The notes: a model not told the origin generated them from the sequence alone. A stretch of 34,320 bases of DNA from Clostridiales bacterium (GCA_021205695.1 JAJPXB010000005.1:1-34320); one strand, 5' to 3'. Positions 7,297 to 16,822 are shown, counted from the first letter of the stretch. Program-made: numbers and translations.

Positions 7297-8247
7297 TTAG
7301 TTGTTGTCCTCGCTCTTGAGGGAGAGGCCCATCAGCGCCAGCTTGTTGATGACCTCCTCCAGGCTCTTCCGGCCCAGATTGCGGACCTTCATCATCTCGT
7401 CCTCGGTCTTTTCGGTCAGATCCTGAACCGTGTTGATGTTGGCCCGCTTCAGGCAGTTGAAGGAACGGACGGACAGGTCCAGCTCCTCGATGGTCATCTC
7501 CAGGACCTTGTCCCGCTGGGCCTCCGGCTTCTCCACCACGGTGGCGCTGCGGCCCACGCTCTCCGACAGGTCGGTGAACAGGACAAAGTGATCGCAAAGG
7601 ATCTTGGCGCCCAGGGAGACAGCGTCCCTGGCGGTGATCGTGCCGTCGGTCCATACCTCCAGAGTCAGCTTGTCATAGTTGGTCATATCGCCCACACGGG
7701 TGTTCTCCACCGTGTAGTTGACCTTCAAAACCGGGGAATAGATGGAGTCCACCGGGATGACGCCGATAATGGTCTGCGCCGGCTTGTTCCGCTCGGCGGG
7801 GACATAGCCCCGGCCGTGGCTCAGGGTCAGCTCCATATTCAGGGACGCCTCGGGACCCAGCGTGGCGATGTGCAGCTCCGGGTTGAGGATCTCCACCTCG
7901 CTGTCCGCCTTGATGTCGCCGGCAGTGATCTCGCCCTCGCCGGAGGCCTGGATATAGACCGTCTTGACGGAGTTGCTGTACAGCTTGGCGATGATCTTCT
8001 TGACGTTCAGGACGATCTCGGTCACGTCCTCCTTCACGCCGGGAATGGTGGAAAACTCATGCTGGACCCCGGCGATCTTCATGGTAGTGACAGCGGTACC
8101 GGGCAGAGAAGAGAGCAGGATGCGGCGCAGGGCGTTGCCCAGGGTGGTGCCGTAGCCCCGCTCCAGGGGCTCTACCACATACTTGCCGTAGTTCCCATCG
8201 TTGGGATCCTCGATGCACTCGATGCAGGGCTTTTCAATTTCTACCAT
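7297..8247 (-). CDS. rpoA: DNA-directed RNA polymerase subunit alpha
   Basis: This 316-residue alpha subunit dimerises to nucleate RNA polymerase assembly. The N-terminal domain (about 1-230) includes [20 protein letters not shown] (beta/beta' contact and dimer region). A short linker leads to the C-terminal domain (about 248-316) with [19 protein letters not shown] and [12 protein letters not shown], the helix-hairpin-helix surface that binds UP elements and activators. The start follows GAGGAGGG. It is separated from rpsD by an unusually long 202-nt foldable gap. An intact C-terminal domain fits the A-tract UP-like element at the cluster's own promoter (23222-23247). Confidence 0.98.
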   Translation of the reverse strand: MVEIEKPCIECIEDPNDGNYGKYVVEPLERGYGTTLGNALRRILLSSLPGTAVTTMKIAGVQHEFSTIPGVKEDVTEIVLNVKKIIAKLYSNSVKTVYIQASGEGEITAGDIKADSEVEILNPELHIATLGPEASLNMELTLSHGRGYVPAERNKPAQTIIGVIPVDSIYSPVLKVNYTVENTRVGDMTNYDKLTLEVWTDGTITARDAVSLGAKILCDHFVLFTDLSESVGRSATVVEKPEAQRDKVLEMTIEELDLSVRSFNCLKRANINTVQDLTEKTEDEMMKVRNLGRKSLEEVINKLALMGLSLKSEDNN

Positions 8248-8449
8248 ATAACTTTAACCCTCCTCGTTACAGGGAAGCGTCGGCTCCCCTTGGTTTACAG
8301 CTTACCAATTCTGAGGAAGCACTGATTCAACGGGCGGCAGACGGCCACAGCACGGCCGTCCGCCGTTCCCCTTTCTCTTGGCACTCCCGCACAGACAGCG
8401 CCCATGCGGGAATACCTCTCTGTCTCAGAGGTTCCTTGAGGGTGGTCGG
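8248..8449 (-). other. long structured rpsD-rpoA intercistronic region
   Basis: These 202 nt have no gene, in a cluster where most gaps are under 25 nt. On the mRNA strand four stems are visible in order: CCTCTGAGACAGAGAGG (8432-8415), TCCCGCA/TGCGGGA (8411-8405/8391-8385), a 12-bp stem with one G-U pair and a 7-nt loop (8365-8354/8346-8335), and GGGGAGC...GCTTCCC (about 8290/8274). No T-tract follows the strongest stem, so it looks like a processing, stability or protein-binding structure more than a terminator. Confidence 0.6.
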
Positions 8450-9055
8450 TTACTTGGAGTACAGCTCGACGATCAGGTGCTCTTCCACCGGGAAGTCCAC
8501 ATCGGCACGCTCAGGCAGCCGGGTGATGGTGCCCTTCAGGGCCTCCTTCTCCCGCTCCATCCAGGCGGGGACGGACACGACGATGGCGTCCTCACCCAGG
8601 AAACGCTTGAACTGCACGGAAGAGCGGCTGCTGGCCTTGACCTCGACGACATCGCCGGCCTTCACCTGGTAGGAGGGGATGTTCACCCGCTTGCCGTTGA
8701 CCAGGAAGTGGCCGTGGTTCACCAGCTGACGGGCCTCCCGGCGGGTCATGGCGAAGCCCAGGCGGAACACCACGTTGTCCAGGCGGCGCTCCAGGCTGGT
8801 CAGCAGGTTGTCGCCGGTGACGCCGGGGGCGCGCTCCGCCTTCTCATAGTAGATGCGGAACTGCTTCTCCAGGACGCCATAGATGAACTTGACCTTCTGC
8901 TTCTCCTGAAGCTGGAGGGCGTACTCGCTCTTCTTCTTGCGCATCTGGTTCTTGCCGGTGCGCTTGTTGCTCTTTTTGCCGTTGTAACCCATAACGGCGG
9001 GGGAGATGCCCAGTGCCTCGCAGCGCTTGGCGATGGGCTGAGTGTTCTTTGCCAT
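8450..9055 (-). CDS. rpsD: 30S ribosomal protein S4
   Basis: This 201-residue S4 is a primary 16S rRNA binder that nucleates 30S assembly. The N-terminal region ([20 protein letters not shown]) is the zinc-free clostridial form with a single cysteine. The S4 RNA-binding domain (about 90-155) contains [34 protein letters not shown], and the protein ends in VELYSK. It lies 23 nt after rpsK. S4 is a known autogenous repressor in E. coli and in B. subtilis, where rpsD stands alone. Here it is in the alpha operon, directly before the structured 202-nt gap ahead of rpoA. Confidence 0.98.
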   Translation of the reverse strand: MAKNTQPIAKRCEALGISPAVMGYNGKKSNKRTGKNQMRKKKSEYALQLQEKQKVKFIYGVLEKQFRIYYEKAERAPGVTGDNLLTSLERRLDNVVFRLGFAMTRREARQLVNHGHFLVNGKRVNIPSYQVKAGDVVEVKASSRSSVQFKRFLGEDAIVVSVPAWMEREKEALKGTITRLPERADVDFPVEEHLIVELYSK

Positions 9056-9078
9056 AGTCTATTTCCTCCTTCTCGTGA

Positions 9079-9474
9079 TCAGACGCGTCTTCTCTTGGGA
9101 GGACGGCAGCCATTGTGGGGGACGGGAGTGACGTCCTTGATGAGGGTCACTTCCAGACCCACACCCTGGAGGGCGCGGATGGCGGCCTCGCGGCCGGCGC
9201 CGGGGCCCTTCACATAGACTTCCACCGTCTTCAGGCCATGCTCCATGGCGGCCTTGGCGGCAGTCTCAGCGGCAGTCTGAGCGGCAAAGGGAGTGGACTT
9301 CCGGCTGCCCCGGAAGCCCAGGCCACCGGAGGACGCCCAGCTCAGGGCGTTGCCCTGGAGGTCGGTGACGGTGACCATGGTGTTGTTAAAGGAAGAGCGG
9401 ATATGCACAGCGCCCTTCTCCACGTTCTTGCGCTCGCGGCGGCGGCGCACGACAGTCTTTTTAGCTTTGGCCAT
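9079..9474 (-). CDS. rpsK: 30S ribosomal protein S11
   Basis: This 131-residue S11 is part of the 30S platform next to the E site. Signatures are [45 protein letters not shown] and the C-terminal [18 protein letters not shown]. Its length is as usual. It sits 16 nt after rpsM in the alpha segment with an AGGAGG-type ribosome site. Confidence 0.98.
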   Translation of the reverse strand: MAKAKKTVVRRRRERKNVEKGAVHIRSSFNNTMVTVTDLQGNALSWASSGGLGFRGSRKSTPFAAQTAAETAAKAAMEHGLKTVEVYVKGPGAGREAAIRALQGVGLEVTLIKDVTPVPHNGCRPPKRRRV

Positions 9475-9490
9475 TGTTCATATCCCTCCT

Positions 9491-9859
9491 TTACTTCTTC
9501 TTGTTGGCAATGGTCTTCTTGGGGCCCTTCCGGGTGCGGGCGTTGGTCTTGGAGCGCTGGCCACGGACGGGCAGGCTCTTCTTGTGGCGCATGCCACGAT
9601 AGGAGCCGATCTCAATGAGGCGCTTGATATCCAATGCCACGTTACGGCGCAGGTCGCCTTCCACAATATACTGGTGTCCGATCACCTCACGCAGCGCTGC
9701 TTCCTGGGCCTCGGTGAGATCGCGGACCCGGGTGTTGGGGTCGATCCCGGTCTGGGCGAGGATCTTGTTGGCGCTGGTGCGGCCGATGCCATAGATATAG
9801 GTCAGGCCGATCTCGATGCGCTTATCCTTGGGCAGGTCAATGCCGGCAATACGTGCCAT
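9491..9859 (-). CDS. rpsM: 30S ribosomal protein S13
   Basis: This 122-residue S13 belongs to the 30S head and contacts the 50S subunit and P-site tRNA. It opens with [26 protein letters not shown] and has the helix-two-turn-helix [46 protein letters not shown] is followed by a lysine-rich tail (KKTIANKKK). It lies 16 nt after rpmJ. Confidence 0.98.
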   Translation of the reverse strand: MARIAGIDLPKDKRIEIGLTYIYGIGRTSANKILAQTGIDPNTRVRDLTEAQEAALREVIGHQYIVEGDLRRNVALDIKRLIEIGSYRGMRHKKSLPVRGQRSKTNARTRKGPKKTIANKKK

Positions 9860-9875
9860 AAGTCAATACACCTCC

Positions 9876-9989
9876 TTATCCTTGTCTCTGTTTGTGCTTG
9901 GGATTCGGGCAAATCACCATAACTCTGCCCTTGCGCTTAATGACCTTGCACTTTTCGCACATGGGCTTGACTGACGGTCTTACTTTCAT
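9876..9989 (-). CDS. rpmJ: 50S ribosomal protein L36 (zinc form)
   Basis: This 37-residue L36, [14 protein letters not shown]...[10 protein letters not shown], has the zinc ribbon ligands Cys11, Cys14, Cys27 and His32. It is therefore the C+ form, consistent with adequate zinc. The ATG follows AGGAGG. It lies between infA (87-nt gap) and rpsM (16-nt gap), its standard place. The 87-nt leader can form a CGTGGAA/TTCCACG stem. Confidence 0.97.
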   Translation of the reverse strand: MKVRPSVKPMCEKCKVIKRKGRVMVICPNPKHKQRQG

Positions 9990-10076
9990 CGTCTTACCTC
10001 CTGTTTTGCTGCGTGGAACCGTTCCCTTGTCCAGAGGGCGTCTTTCCACGGCCCCGGCTGTGGTTGTCTGCCGGGA

Positions 10077-10295
10077 TCATTTGCTTCTCCAGGTGATCCG
10101 GCCGCGCGTCAGATCATAGGGGGACATCTGGACTGTCACCTTATCTCCCGGGAGGATCCGGATATAGTTCATCCTGAGCTTGCCGGAAATGTGAGCCAGG
10201 ATCGTGTGGCCTTTGCCGATATCCACCAGGAAGGTGGTGTTGGGCAGAGACTCCTTGACGACGCCCTCCAGCTCGATCATATCGTCTTTGGACAT
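10077..10295 (-). CDS. infA: translation initiation factor IF-1
   Basis: This 72-residue OB-fold factor binds the 30S A site during initiation. Signatures are [44 protein letters not shown] and [18 protein letters not shown]. Start 10295 ([11 protein letters not shown]) is chosen because GGAGGAAATTCACTC precedes it. An in-frame start at 10337 would overlap the KOW gene by 61 nt and give a non-family extension. It overlaps the KOW gene's end by 19 nt, which suggests translational coupling. Confidence 0.98.
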   Translation of the reverse strand: MSKDDMIELEGVVKESLPNTTFLVDIGKGHTILAHISGKLRMNYIRILPGDKVTVQMSPYDLTRGRITWRSK

Positions 10296-10612
10296 GAGTG
10301 AATTTCCTCCTTCAATGGATGCCCTGTCTCGGGCCATACCGGGAACTCTGAGTTGCGGAAGGCGGCCAATGCAGCGCGCAGTTGCCTGTCGCTGACCGCT
10401 TCGCCTCTGTGCAGCCGCTGGGCTGCCGGATGTGCGCTGATCCCTACCCCCCGGACGTGCTTTTTGCGCTTCCGTTTGGGGGCAGCCAGCTTTCTCCCCT
10501 TACCGTTCACCAGCAGGACAAAGTCCCCCTCCTCCTTTACGACGAAGAAGAGCTGTCCCCTGTCGCGTCCGGCCAGGGAGAGAACGATTTGACTTGGGTG
10601 GATGCTTGCCAT
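10277..10612 (-). CDS. KOW-domain RNA-binding protein (L14e/L27e-like)
   Basis: This 111-residue protein has an N-terminal KOW motif ([34 protein letters not shown], residues 9-42), followed by a basic KRKRKKH patch. It is the counterpart of the small KOW protein found between map and infA in Bacillus and clostridia (YbzG-like). It is probably ribosome-associated, but its function is not established. It starts 1 nt after the map stop (TGATATG) and overlaps infA by 19 nt, so it is tightly coupled to both. The C-terminal half (after about residue 60) has no recognised fold. Confidence 0.85.
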   Translation of the reverse strand: MASIHPSQIVLSLAGRDRGQLFFVVKEEGDFVLLVNGKGRKLAAPKRKRKKHVRGVGISAHPAAQRLHRGEAVSDRQLRAALAAFRNSEFPVWPETGHPLKEEIHSCPKTI

Positions 10613-10613
10613 A

Positions 10614-11429
10614 TCAATCTCCGCACCGGGTGAGTATCTCAGGCTCGCCCTCAGTGATGAGAATGGTATTTTCGTAATGGGCGGCCAGTCTGCCGTCCGC
10701 TGTCATGGGGACCTCCCAGCCGTCCGGCATCCGGCGGTTGCGGATGCGGGCCGCGCCTGCGTTGACCATGGGCTCCACACAGATGACCATGTTCTTGTAC
10801 AGGCGGGGGCTGCCGCTGAGCGAGCGGGGGGAGACAAAGTTGGGCACCTCCGGCGCCTCGTGGACGCTGCGGCCGATGCCGTGGCCGGTGTACTCCCGCA
10901 CCAGGCTGTATCCGTCCCCCTCGGCGCTGGTCTGCACCGCCCGGGAGATGTCGGAGACATGGTTCCCCGCTTTTGCCATCCGGAAGCCGGCCCAGAAGGC
11001 CCGCTCCGTCCCCTCGATGAGGCGACGGGCCTCCTCGGAGATCTCCCCGCAGGGGAAGGTGGCGCAGCAGTCGCCGTGGTAGCCGCCCACGGCCACGCCC
11101 TGACTGTCCAGCCGGTAGTCGCCGACGCAGGCAGTCAGGTCGATGGAGACGATATCCCCCTCCCTCAGCTTCCGGCCGGAGGGCACGCCGTGGATGATCT
11201 CGTCGTTGACGGAGATGCAGGCGTTGCCCTTGAAGCCGTACAGGTGGTAGCAGGAGGGGTATCCCCCGTGACTTTTGATGAACTTCCCGATCTCGTGGTC
11301 GATCTCCCGGGTGGTGATGCCCGGCTGCACCAGACTTCCCCCATAGGCCCGGGCCATGGCGGCGAGCCGCCCGGCCTGGCGCATCAGTTCGATCTGGTGA
11401 GGGGATTTCAGCGTGATACACTCTGACAT
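10614..11429 (-). CDS. map: methionine aminopeptidase, type I
   Basis: This 271-residue cytoplasmic metalloprotease removes the initiator Met from new proteins. The pita-bread fold ligands are present: Asp in DIVSIDLT, Asp in GYHGDCCATF, His in GHGIGRSVHEAP, Glu in VICVEPMV and Glu in YENTILITEGEPEIL. His79-type residues appear in NDEIIHGVPS. It is odd that the two Asp ligands are 23 residues apart instead of the family's usual 11, because of a roughly 12-residue insert (GDYRLDSQGVAV). The total length is therefore a little above the usual 250-265. It sits 1 nt after adk (TGATATG), as the KOW gene does after it. Confidence 0.96.
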   Translation of the reverse strand: MSECITLKSPHQIELMRQAGRLAAMARAYGGSLVQPGITTREIDHEIGKFIKSHGGYPSCYHLYGFKGNACISVNDEIIHGVPSGRKLREGDIVSIDLTACVGDYRLDSQGVAVGGYHGDCCATFPCGEISEEARRLIEGTERAFWAGFRMAKAGNHVSDISRAVQTSAEGDGYSLVREYTGHGIGRSVHEAPEVPNFVSPRSLSGSPRLYKNMVICVEPMVNAGAARIRNRRMPDGWEVPMTADGRLAAHYENTILITEGEPEILTRCGD

Positions 11430-11430
11430 A

Positions 11431-12063
11431 TCATTCGCCCAGGGCGTCCAGGATGGCCTGGGTGGTGGCGGGGATGGTGCCCTGGTTGGCCACCATCTTC
11501 AGCACGCCCCGGCTCTCGTAGTAGCCCTTGAGGGGTTCCGTCTCGGCGTGGTAGGTCTTAAGCCGGGCCCGAACGGTCTCCGGCTCGTCGTCCTTCCGGC
11601 GGGTCAGCGCCTCGCCGCAGACATCGCAGATGCCCTCCGCCTTGGGGGGAGCCGCCACCACATGGTAGGTGGCTCCGCAGTTCAGGCAGGTGCGGCGGCC
11701 GCTCATCCGCTGCTCGATCTCCTCGTCGCTGATCTCGATGGAGACAACGGCGTCGAAGTGGACGCCGGCGGCCTCCAGCGCGTCCGCCTGGGCCAGGGTG
11801 CGGGGCACCCCGTCCAGGATATAGCCGCCTGCGCAGTCCGGCTCCGCCAGGCGCTCGGTGATGACCCCGATGATGACCTCATCGGGCACCAGCGCGCCGG
11901 CATCCATATACTCCTTGGCCTTCCGCCCCACGGGGGTGCCGTTTTTCACGGCGGCCCGAAGGATGTTGCCGGTGGAGATGGTGGGGATGGACAGCTTTTT
12001 GCTCAGGATCTCCGCCTGGGTCCCCTTTCCTGCGCCGGGGGCGCCTAACAGGATCAGTTTCAT
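11431..12063 (-). CDS. adk: adenylate kinase (zinc-lid form)
   Basis: This 210-residue kinase interconverts ATP+AMP and 2 ADP. The P-loop GAPGAGKGT is at residues 7-15, and the AMP-binding region is [10 protein letters not shown]. The LID domain (about 125-162) is the zinc type of Gram-positives, with CLNC and CDVC pairs. DGVPRT near residue 84 replaces the usual DGFPRT, a conservative change beside the AMP site. It lies 13 nt after secY and 1 nt before map, the standard spc arrangement. Confidence 0.98.
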   Translation of the reverse strand: MKLILLGAPGAGKGTQAEILSKKLSIPTISTGNILRAAVKNGTPVGRKAKEYMDAGALVPDEVIIGVITERLAEPDCAGGYILDGVPRTLAQADALEAAGVHFDAVVSIEISDEEIEQRMSGRRTCLNCGATYHVVAAPPKAEGICDVCGEALTRRKDDEPETVRARLKTYHAETEPLKGYYESRGVLKMVANQGTIPATTQAILDALGE

Positions 12064-12076
12064 CCCTCTGCCCTCC

Positions 12077-13378
12077 TCAGTTCAGGAAGCCCTTGTAGGT
12101 GCGCATCACCATCTGGGCCTCCAGGGCCTTCTGGGTATCCAGGGCCACGGAGACAACGATCAGGACGGAGGTGCCGCCGATGGACAGGGCGCTCAGACCG
12201 ATCAGATTGCCGGTGATGATGGGCAGCAGGGCGATAATGCCCAAGTAGATGGCGCCGAACATGGTGATCCGGTTCAGCACCCGCTGGAGGAACTCGGCGG
12301 TGGGACGGCCGGCCCGGTAGCCGGGGATAAAGCCGCCCTGGGCCTTCAGGTTGTTGGCCACCTCAACAGGGTTGAACTGGATGGTCGCGTAGAAGTAGCT
12401 GAAGCCCACGATCAGCAGCACATAGACGATGGCGTACACCACGCCGTCGCTGTCGAAGATCTGCATGAAGGTGGAGTCCTCCAGAGACGGCACAAAGGCC
12501 GCAATGGTGGCGGGGATGCTGGCGATGGTCTGGGCAAAGATGATGGGCAGAACGCCGGACATATTCACCTTCATGGGGATGTTGGAGGACTGGCCGCCGT
12601 ACATCTTCCGGCCCACCACGCGCTTGGCGTACTGGACGGGGATGCGCCGCTCTGCGCCGCTGATGAACACCACAAAGACCACCAGGAGCAGCATGCCGAT
12701 GATGATCAGGGGCACGGCCCAGCCGGCGATGATGATGGCGTCCTCATCGGTGGAGCCGTTGGCCCAGTTGACCACGCCGATATACATATAGTACACGGCG
12801 TTGGGCAGGCGGGAGATGATGCCGCCGAACAGCAGCATGGAGATGCCGTTGCCGATGCCGAACTCGGTGATCTGTTCACCCAACCACATGACGAACACGG
12901 AACCGGCGGTGAAGGTGATCACGATGACGATCCCGGCCCACACGCCGTCGTTGGAGAGCAGCTCGTTGTAGCGGAGCAGCGTGTAGTAGCCGAAGCCCTG
13001 CAGCAGGCCCAGGGCCAGGGTGGTGTAGCGGGTGATGCGCTCGATCTGCCGCTTCCCGTCCTCGCCGCCGTCCTTGGCCAGCCGCTCCAGGGCCGGGATG
13101 GCCACGGTGAGCAGCTGGATAATGATGGATGCGTTGATATAGGGCTGGATGGACAGGGCGAACACAGTGCCGCTGCTGTAGGAACCGCCGCTCATGACGT
13201 TCATCAGCGCCAGGATGTTGCTGGACGCCGCGTCAAAATAGCTCTGCAGGCCGGAGGTGTTGATAAACGGCACCGGGATGGCGCTGCCCAGGCGGAAGAT
13301 CAGCAGGATAAAGGCGGTGAACAGTAACTTCTGACGGAGCTCCTGGATCTTCCAGGCATTGCGAATCGTCTCAATCAC
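12077..13378 (-). CDS. secY: preprotein translocase subunit SecY
   Basis: This 433-residue central channel of the Sec translocon has ten predicted membrane helices. Signatures are [10 protein letters not shown] near the N-terminus (plug follows TM1), [31 protein letters not shown] and the cytosolic loop [13 protein letters not shown]. The C-terminal TM7-10 region includes [26 protein letters not shown]. Translation starts at GTG (13378) directly abutting the rplO stop (TAAGTG), with GAGGTG serving as ribosome site inside the rplO end. Coupling to L15 synthesis is therefore likely. Confidence 0.98.
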   Translation of the reverse strand: MIETIRNAWKIQELRQKLLFTAFILLIFRLGSAIPVPFINTSGLQSYFDAASSNILALMNVMSGGSYSSGTVFALSIQPYINASIIIQLLTVAIPALERLAKDGGEDGKRQIERITRYTTLALGLLQGFGYYTLLRYNELLSNDGVWAGIVIVITFTAGSVFVMWLGEQITEFGIGNGISMLLFGGIISRLPNAVYYMYIGVVNWANGSTDEDAIIIAGWAVPLIIIGMLLLVVFVVFISGAERRIPVQYAKRVVGRKMYGGQSSNIPMKVNMSGVLPIIFAQTIASIPATIAAFVPSLEDSTFMQIFDSDGVVYAIVYVLLIVGFSYFYATIQFNPVEVANNLKAQGGFIPGYRAGRPTAEFLQRVLNRITMFGAIYLGIIALLPIITGNLIGLSALSIGGTSVLIVVSVALDTQKALEAQMVMRTYKGFLN

Positions 13379-13819
13379 TTAGATCACCTCTGCCTTTCCT
13401 CCAACTGCTTCGATTTTTTCCTTCGCAGATGCAGAGAACGCCTTGGCCTTCACGGTGAGCTTTTTGGTCAGCTCCCCGTTGCCCAGGATCTTGACGCCAT
13501 ACTTGCTCTTGCTGATCAGGCCAGCCTTGATGATCTCGTCCACGGTGACGGTGGAGCCGTCCTCGAACTGCTCCAGCGCGCCCACGTTGATGGCGTCCAG
13601 GGGCTTGGCGTAGATGTTGTTAAAGCCGCGCTTGGGCAGACGGCGGGTCAGAGGCATCTGGCCGCCCTCAAAGCCGATGCGGACGCCGCCGCCGGAACGG
13701 GCCTTCTGGCCCTTGTGGCCCCGGCCGGCGGTCTTGCCGTTGCCGGTGCCGTGGCCGCGGCCCTTGCGCTTCGCCGGATGGGTGGCGCCCACGGCGGGAG
13801 AGAGGTCCTGAATATTCAT
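13379..13819 (-). CDS. rplO: 50S ribosomal protein L15
   Basis: This 146-residue late-assembly 50S protein has a long basic glycine-rich arm at its N-terminus. [41 protein letters not shown] is split here as two motifs, [21 protein letters not shown] and the following basic patch. The body contains [20 protein letters not shown]. It lies 15 nt after rpmD, and its stop codon abuts the secY start. Confidence 0.97.
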   Translation of the reverse strand: MNIQDLSPAVGATHPAKRKGRGHGTGNGKTAGRGHKGQKARSGGGVRIGFEGGQMPLTRRLPKRGFNNIYAKPLDAINVGALEQFEDGSTVTVDEIIKAGLISKSKYGVKILGNGELTKKLTVKAKAFSASAKEKIEAVGGKAEVI

Positions 13820-13834
13820 AGCAACATACCCTCC

Positions 13835-14017
13835 TTATTCAGCGTCGGTCACCTTGCAGAGGTAACCGATCTGGGCGAGCTTGCCGGCCGTCTGAGCGTT
13901 GTCAGGCTGGACGGTGGTATCGCCGATCTTGCGCAGACCCAGGGAGGCTGCGGTAGCCTTGTGCTTCTGGAGACGGCCGTTCAGGCTCTTGACCAGAGTG
14001 ATCTTCTTGTTTGCCAT
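13835..14017 (-). CDS. rpmD: 50S ribosomal protein L30
   Basis: This 60-residue L30 carries the whole family pattern in one domain: KITLVKSLNGRLQKHKATAASLGLRKIGDTTVQPDN, described as the LVKS start, the GLRKIG turn and the VQPDN loop. It lies between rpsE (14-nt gap) and rplO (15-nt gap), the conserved position. Confidence 0.97.
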   Translation of the reverse strand: MANKKITLVKSLNGRLQKHKATAASLGLRKIGDTTVQPDNAQTAGKLAQIGYLCKVTDAE

Positions 14018-14031
14018 TTCGTCCGACCTCC

Positions 14032-14526
14032 TTACAGCTCATCCACGGACTTGCCCCGGGTGGCGGCGACCTGCTCAGGAGTGCGCAGGCTCTTCAGTCC
14101 CTCGAAGGTGGCGGCGACCACGTTGTTGGGGTTACGGGTGCGCAGGCACTTGGTACGGATGTCCTTGATGCCGGCAGCCTCCATCACCGCACGGACCGGG
14201 CCGCCGGCGATGACGCCGGTGCCTTCGGGGGCGGGTTTGAGCAGCACCCGTCCGGCGGAGAAGGATCCGATCACCTCATGGGGGATGGTGGTGCCCACCG
14301 TGGAGACGGTGATCATGTTCTTCTTGGCAGCCTCCAGGCCCTTGCGGATGGCCTCGGGCACCTCGGCAGCCTTGCCCAGGCCGTAGCCGACCTTGCCCTT
14401 GCCGTCGCCGATGACCATCAGCGCGGTGAACTTGGCGACACGGCCGCCCTTGACGGTCTTGCTGACCCGGTTCAGATAGACGAGCTTTTCGATATACTCG
14501 CTCTGGGGTTTCTCAAATCTAGCCAT
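14032..14526 (-). CDS. rpsE: 30S ribosomal protein S5
   Basis: This 164-residue S5 lines the mRNA entry site and affects decoding fidelity. The N-terminal double-stranded RNA-binding fold contains [39 protein letters not shown]. The spectinomycin-loop equivalent is VSKTVKGGR, and the C-terminal domain includes [13 protein letters not shown] and the [10 protein letters not shown] segment. It lies 17 nt after rplR. Confidence 0.98.
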   Translation of the reverse strand: MARFEKPQSEYIEKLVYLNRVSKTVKGGRVAKFTALMVIGDGKGKVGYGLGKAAEVPEAIRKGLEAAKKNMITVSTVGTTIPHEVIGSFSAGRVLLKPAPEGTGVIAGGPVRAVMEAAGIKDIRTKCLRTRNPNNVVAATFEGLKSLRTPEQVAATRGKSVDEL

Positions 14527-14543
14527 TTTCTATCCTCCTCCGA

Positions 14544-14903
14544 TCAGAACTGCAGGCCGCCCTCGCGGGCGCCCTCCGCCAGGGCCTGCACGCGGCCGTG
14601 GTACAGGTAGCCGCCGCGGTCGAAGACCACGGTGTCGATGCCTGCGGCCTTGGCCCGCTCTGCGACCATCTTGCCCACCTTCCTGGCGGCCTCTACGTTG
14701 CTGCCGGGGCCCTCGAAGCCCTTCTCCAGAGAGGAGGCGGAGACCAGAGTTACGCCCTTGGTGTCGTCGATGACCTGGGCATAGATGTTGGTCTCGCTGC
14801 GGAAAACGTTCAGACGGGGTCTCTCGGGGGTGCCGGAGATCTTAGAACGGACACGCTTGTGGCGCTTGATGCGCTGGGCGTTGGTATTGGGTCTTTTAAT
14901 CAT
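14544..14903 (-). CDS. rplR: 50S ribosomal protein L18
   Basis: This 119-residue L18 binds 5S rRNA with L5. Its basic N-terminus ([21 protein letters not shown]) is followed by [16 protein letters not shown]. The C-terminal half has [26 protein letters not shown], the family ending. It lies 14 nt after rplF. Confidence 0.97.
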   Translation of the reverse strand: MIKRPNTNAQRIKRHKRVRSKISGTPERPRLNVFRSETNIYAQVIDDTKGVTLVSASSLEKGFEGPGSNVEAARKVGKMVAERAKAAGIDTVVFDRGGYLYHGRVQALAEGAREGGLQF

Positions 14904-14917
14904 TTAGGCACACCTCC

Positions 14918-15466
14918 TTACTTCTTCTTGGCGCCGGTCTTGCCTTCCTTGCGGCGGATGACCTCATCGGCGTACTTGATACCCTTGCCCTTATACGGCT
15001 CGGGAGGACGGATCTCGCGGATACGGGCGGCCACCTGGCCCACCTGCTGCTTGTCGCAGCCCTTGACGATGATCTTGTTGGGCTCGGGGGACTCCAGGGT
15101 GATGCCGGGGACCTCGTCCACATAGACCTGGTGGGAATAGCCCACGTTCATCACCAGCTGGCTGCCCTGCTTGGCCACACGGTAGCCGATGCCGTTGACC
15201 TGGAGCTCCTTGGAAAAGCCCTTGGTCACGCCCACCACCATGCTGTTGAGGATGGAGCGGGTCATGCCATGGGCGGCCCGGTTCTCCTTGGCGTCGTTGG
15301 GGCGGGTGACGTGGATCACATTGCCCTCCTGCTTCACGGTGATGGCGGCGGGGAACTGATGCGTCAGCTCTCCCAGGGGGCCCTTGACCGTGATGGCGTT
15401 GTCCTCAGCGATGGTCACGGCAACACCAGCGGGGACATCGATAGGCATTCTGCCAATTCGAGACAT
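14918..15466 (-). CDS. rplF: 50S ribosomal protein L6
   Basis: This 182-residue two-domain protein lies near the factor-binding centre. It opens with MSRIGRMPIDVPAGV. Domain 2 contains NVGYSHQVYVDEVPGIT and the highly conserved PEPYKGKGIKYADEVIRRKEGK, followed by a lysine tail. It lies 14 nt after rpsH. Confidence 0.98.
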   Translation of the reverse strand: MSRIGRMPIDVPAGVAVTIAEDNAITVKGPLGELTHQFPAAITVKQEGNVIHVTRPNDAKENRAAHGMTRSILNSMVVGVTKGFSKELQVNGIGYRVAKQGSQLVMNVGYSHQVYVDEVPGITLESPEPNKIIVKGCDKQQVGQVAARIREIRPPEPYKGKGIKYADEVIRRKEGKTGAKKK

Positions 15467-15480
15467 TCTGTGTTACCTCC

Positions 15481-15876
15481 TTACCAGACGAACGCCAGGA
15501 CTTCACCGCCGACATGGGCCGCGCGAGCAGCCTTGTCGGTCATGACGCCCTTGGAAGTGGATACGATCGCAATGCCCAGACCGTGGAGGACCCGGGGCAG
15601 CTCGTCGGCGCCGGCGTAAACCCGAAGGCCGGGCTTGGAGACGCGGCGCAGGCCGGAGATGGCCTTCTCATTGCCGTTGTACTTCAGGGTGATGCGGATG
15701 ATGCCCTGGGTGCCGTCGTCAATGAGCTGGAAGTTCTTGATATAGCCCTCGTCCAGAAGGATCTGCGCGATGGACTTCTTCATGTTGGACGCGGGAACGT
15801 CCACGGTGGTATGCTTGGCGGCGTTCGCGTTGCGGATGCGGGTCAGCATATCTGCGATGGGATCTGTGATGTGCAT
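15481..15876 (-). CDS. rpsH: 30S ribosomal protein S8
   Basis: This 131-residue S8 binds helix 21 of 16S rRNA. In E. coli it is also the translational repressor of the spc operon. Signatures are [18 protein letters not shown] at the start, [35 protein letters not shown] and an aromatic end (VLAFVW). It is preceded by an exceptional 185-nt gap with strong hairpins, the last ending about 27 nt upstream of its ATG. Self-regulation at that site is possible but unproven. Confidence 0.98.
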   Translation of the reverse strand: MHITDPIADMLTRIRNANAAKHTTVDVPASNMKKSIAQILLDEGYIKNFQLIDDGTQGIIRITLKYNGNEKAISGLRRVSKPGLRVYAGADELPRVLHGLGIAIVSTSKGVMTDKAARAAHVGGEVLAFVW

Positions 15877-16061
15877 ACGTTTGACCTCCTTGATAAAAGG
15901 TTACAGGCGGACGGTCTTGCCGTCCCCTGTCAAGGCGCCAGGGTATCAGGGGAACTCATGCCGCAGGCGGAGACGGCAGCCGCCGCCCCGGCAGGGTCTT
16001 CCCATGACTTCCGACGCCGTTGGAACGGATCAAATTCCCATTTGGGGGAAGGGGCGTCTCC
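15877..16061 (-). other. long structured rpsN-rpsH intercistronic region
   Basis: These 185 nt have no convincing gene; the only ATG frame of note is 19 codons. The mRNA strand can form CAGG-GGACGG/CCGTCC-CCTG (15929-15904; 10 bp, one bulge, 5-nt loop) just before the rpsH ribosome site. It can also form a GGCGG/CCGCC stem about 60 nt further upstream. No T-tract follows, so termination is unlikely. Neighbouring gaps are 14-15 nt. Confidence 0.55.
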
Positions 16062-16247
16062 TTACCAGGAGGCCTTCTTCACACCGGGGATCTGGCCCTT
16101 GTAGGCCAGCTCACGGAAGCAGATACGGCAGATGCCGTAGTTGCGCAGGTAGGCGTGGGGCCGGCCGCAGATCTTGCAGCGGTTGTACTTGCGGGTGGAA
16201 TACTTCGCAGGGCGCTGCTGTTTGATCTTCATAGAAGTCTTTGCCAT
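16062..16247 (-). CDS. rpsN: 30S ribosomal protein S14, type Z
   Basis: This is the 61-residue zinc-binding short form of S14. Cys24/Cys27 (CKIC) and Cys40/Cys43 (CRIC) form the zinc site, and the end KKASW is characteristic of type Z. Bacteria with this form may keep a longer zinc-free copy elsewhere for zinc starvation; none is in the window. It lies 15 nt after rplE and before the long rpsN-rpsH gap. Confidence 0.98.
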   Translation of the reverse strand: MAKTSMKIKQQRPAKYSTRKYNRCKICGRPHAYLRNYGICRICFRELAYKGQIPGVKKASW

Positions 16248-16262
16248 GTTCAGTCTCCTCCC

Positions 16263-16802
16263 TTACTTGGCGTACGGAGCGCCCAGCTGACCGAGCAGCT
16301 CGCGGGCCTCCTCGTCGGTGTTGGCGGTGGTCACGATGACGATGTCCATGCCCCGGATCTTGTCGATCTTGTCGTACTCGATCTCAGGGAAGATCAGCTG
16401 CTCCTTGATGCCCAGGGCGTAGTTGCCCCGGCCGTCGAAGGAATCGGCGGAGATGCCCCGGAAGTCGCGGACGCGGGGCAGGGCGATGTTGAACAGCCGG
16501 TCCAGGAACTCCCACATCTTGTCCTGGCGCAGCGTGACCTTTGCGCCGATGGGCATGCCCTCACGCAGCTTGAAGTTTGCCACGCTCTTTTTGGCCTTGC
16601 AGATGACGGCCTTCTGGCCGGTGATGGTGGTCAGGTCGTTGACCACGTTGTCCAGCACCTTGGCGTTCTCACGGCCCTCGCTGCAGCCCACGTTCACCAC
16701 GATCTTCTCCAGGCGGGGGATCTGCATGACGGACTTGTAGCCGAACTTCTGCATCAGAGCAGGGGCGACTTCCTGATTGTATTTATCCTTCAAAGTAGGC
16801 AT
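16263..16802 (-). CDS. rplE: 50S ribosomal protein L5
   Basis: This 179-residue L5 binds 5S rRNA and contacts P-site tRNA. Signatures are [55 protein letters not shown] and [33 protein letters not shown]. The body is full length. It lies 20 nt after rplX. Confidence 0.98.
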   Translation of the reverse strand: MPTLKDKYNQEVAPALMQKFGYKSVMQIPRLEKIVVNVGCSEGRENAKVLDNVVNDLTTITGQKAVICKAKKSVANFKLREGMPIGAKVTLRQDKMWEFLDRLFNIALPRVRDFRGISADSFDGRGNYALGIKEQLIFPEIEYDKIDKIRGMDIVIVTTANTDEEARELLGQLGAPYAK

Positions 16803-16822
16803 TTTCAGTTTTCGCTCCTCTC

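Noticed and set aside
15877-16061. A small gene in the rpsN-rpsH gap
   Set aside because: The longest ATG frame is about 19 codons, Arg/Gly-rich, without a ribosome site.
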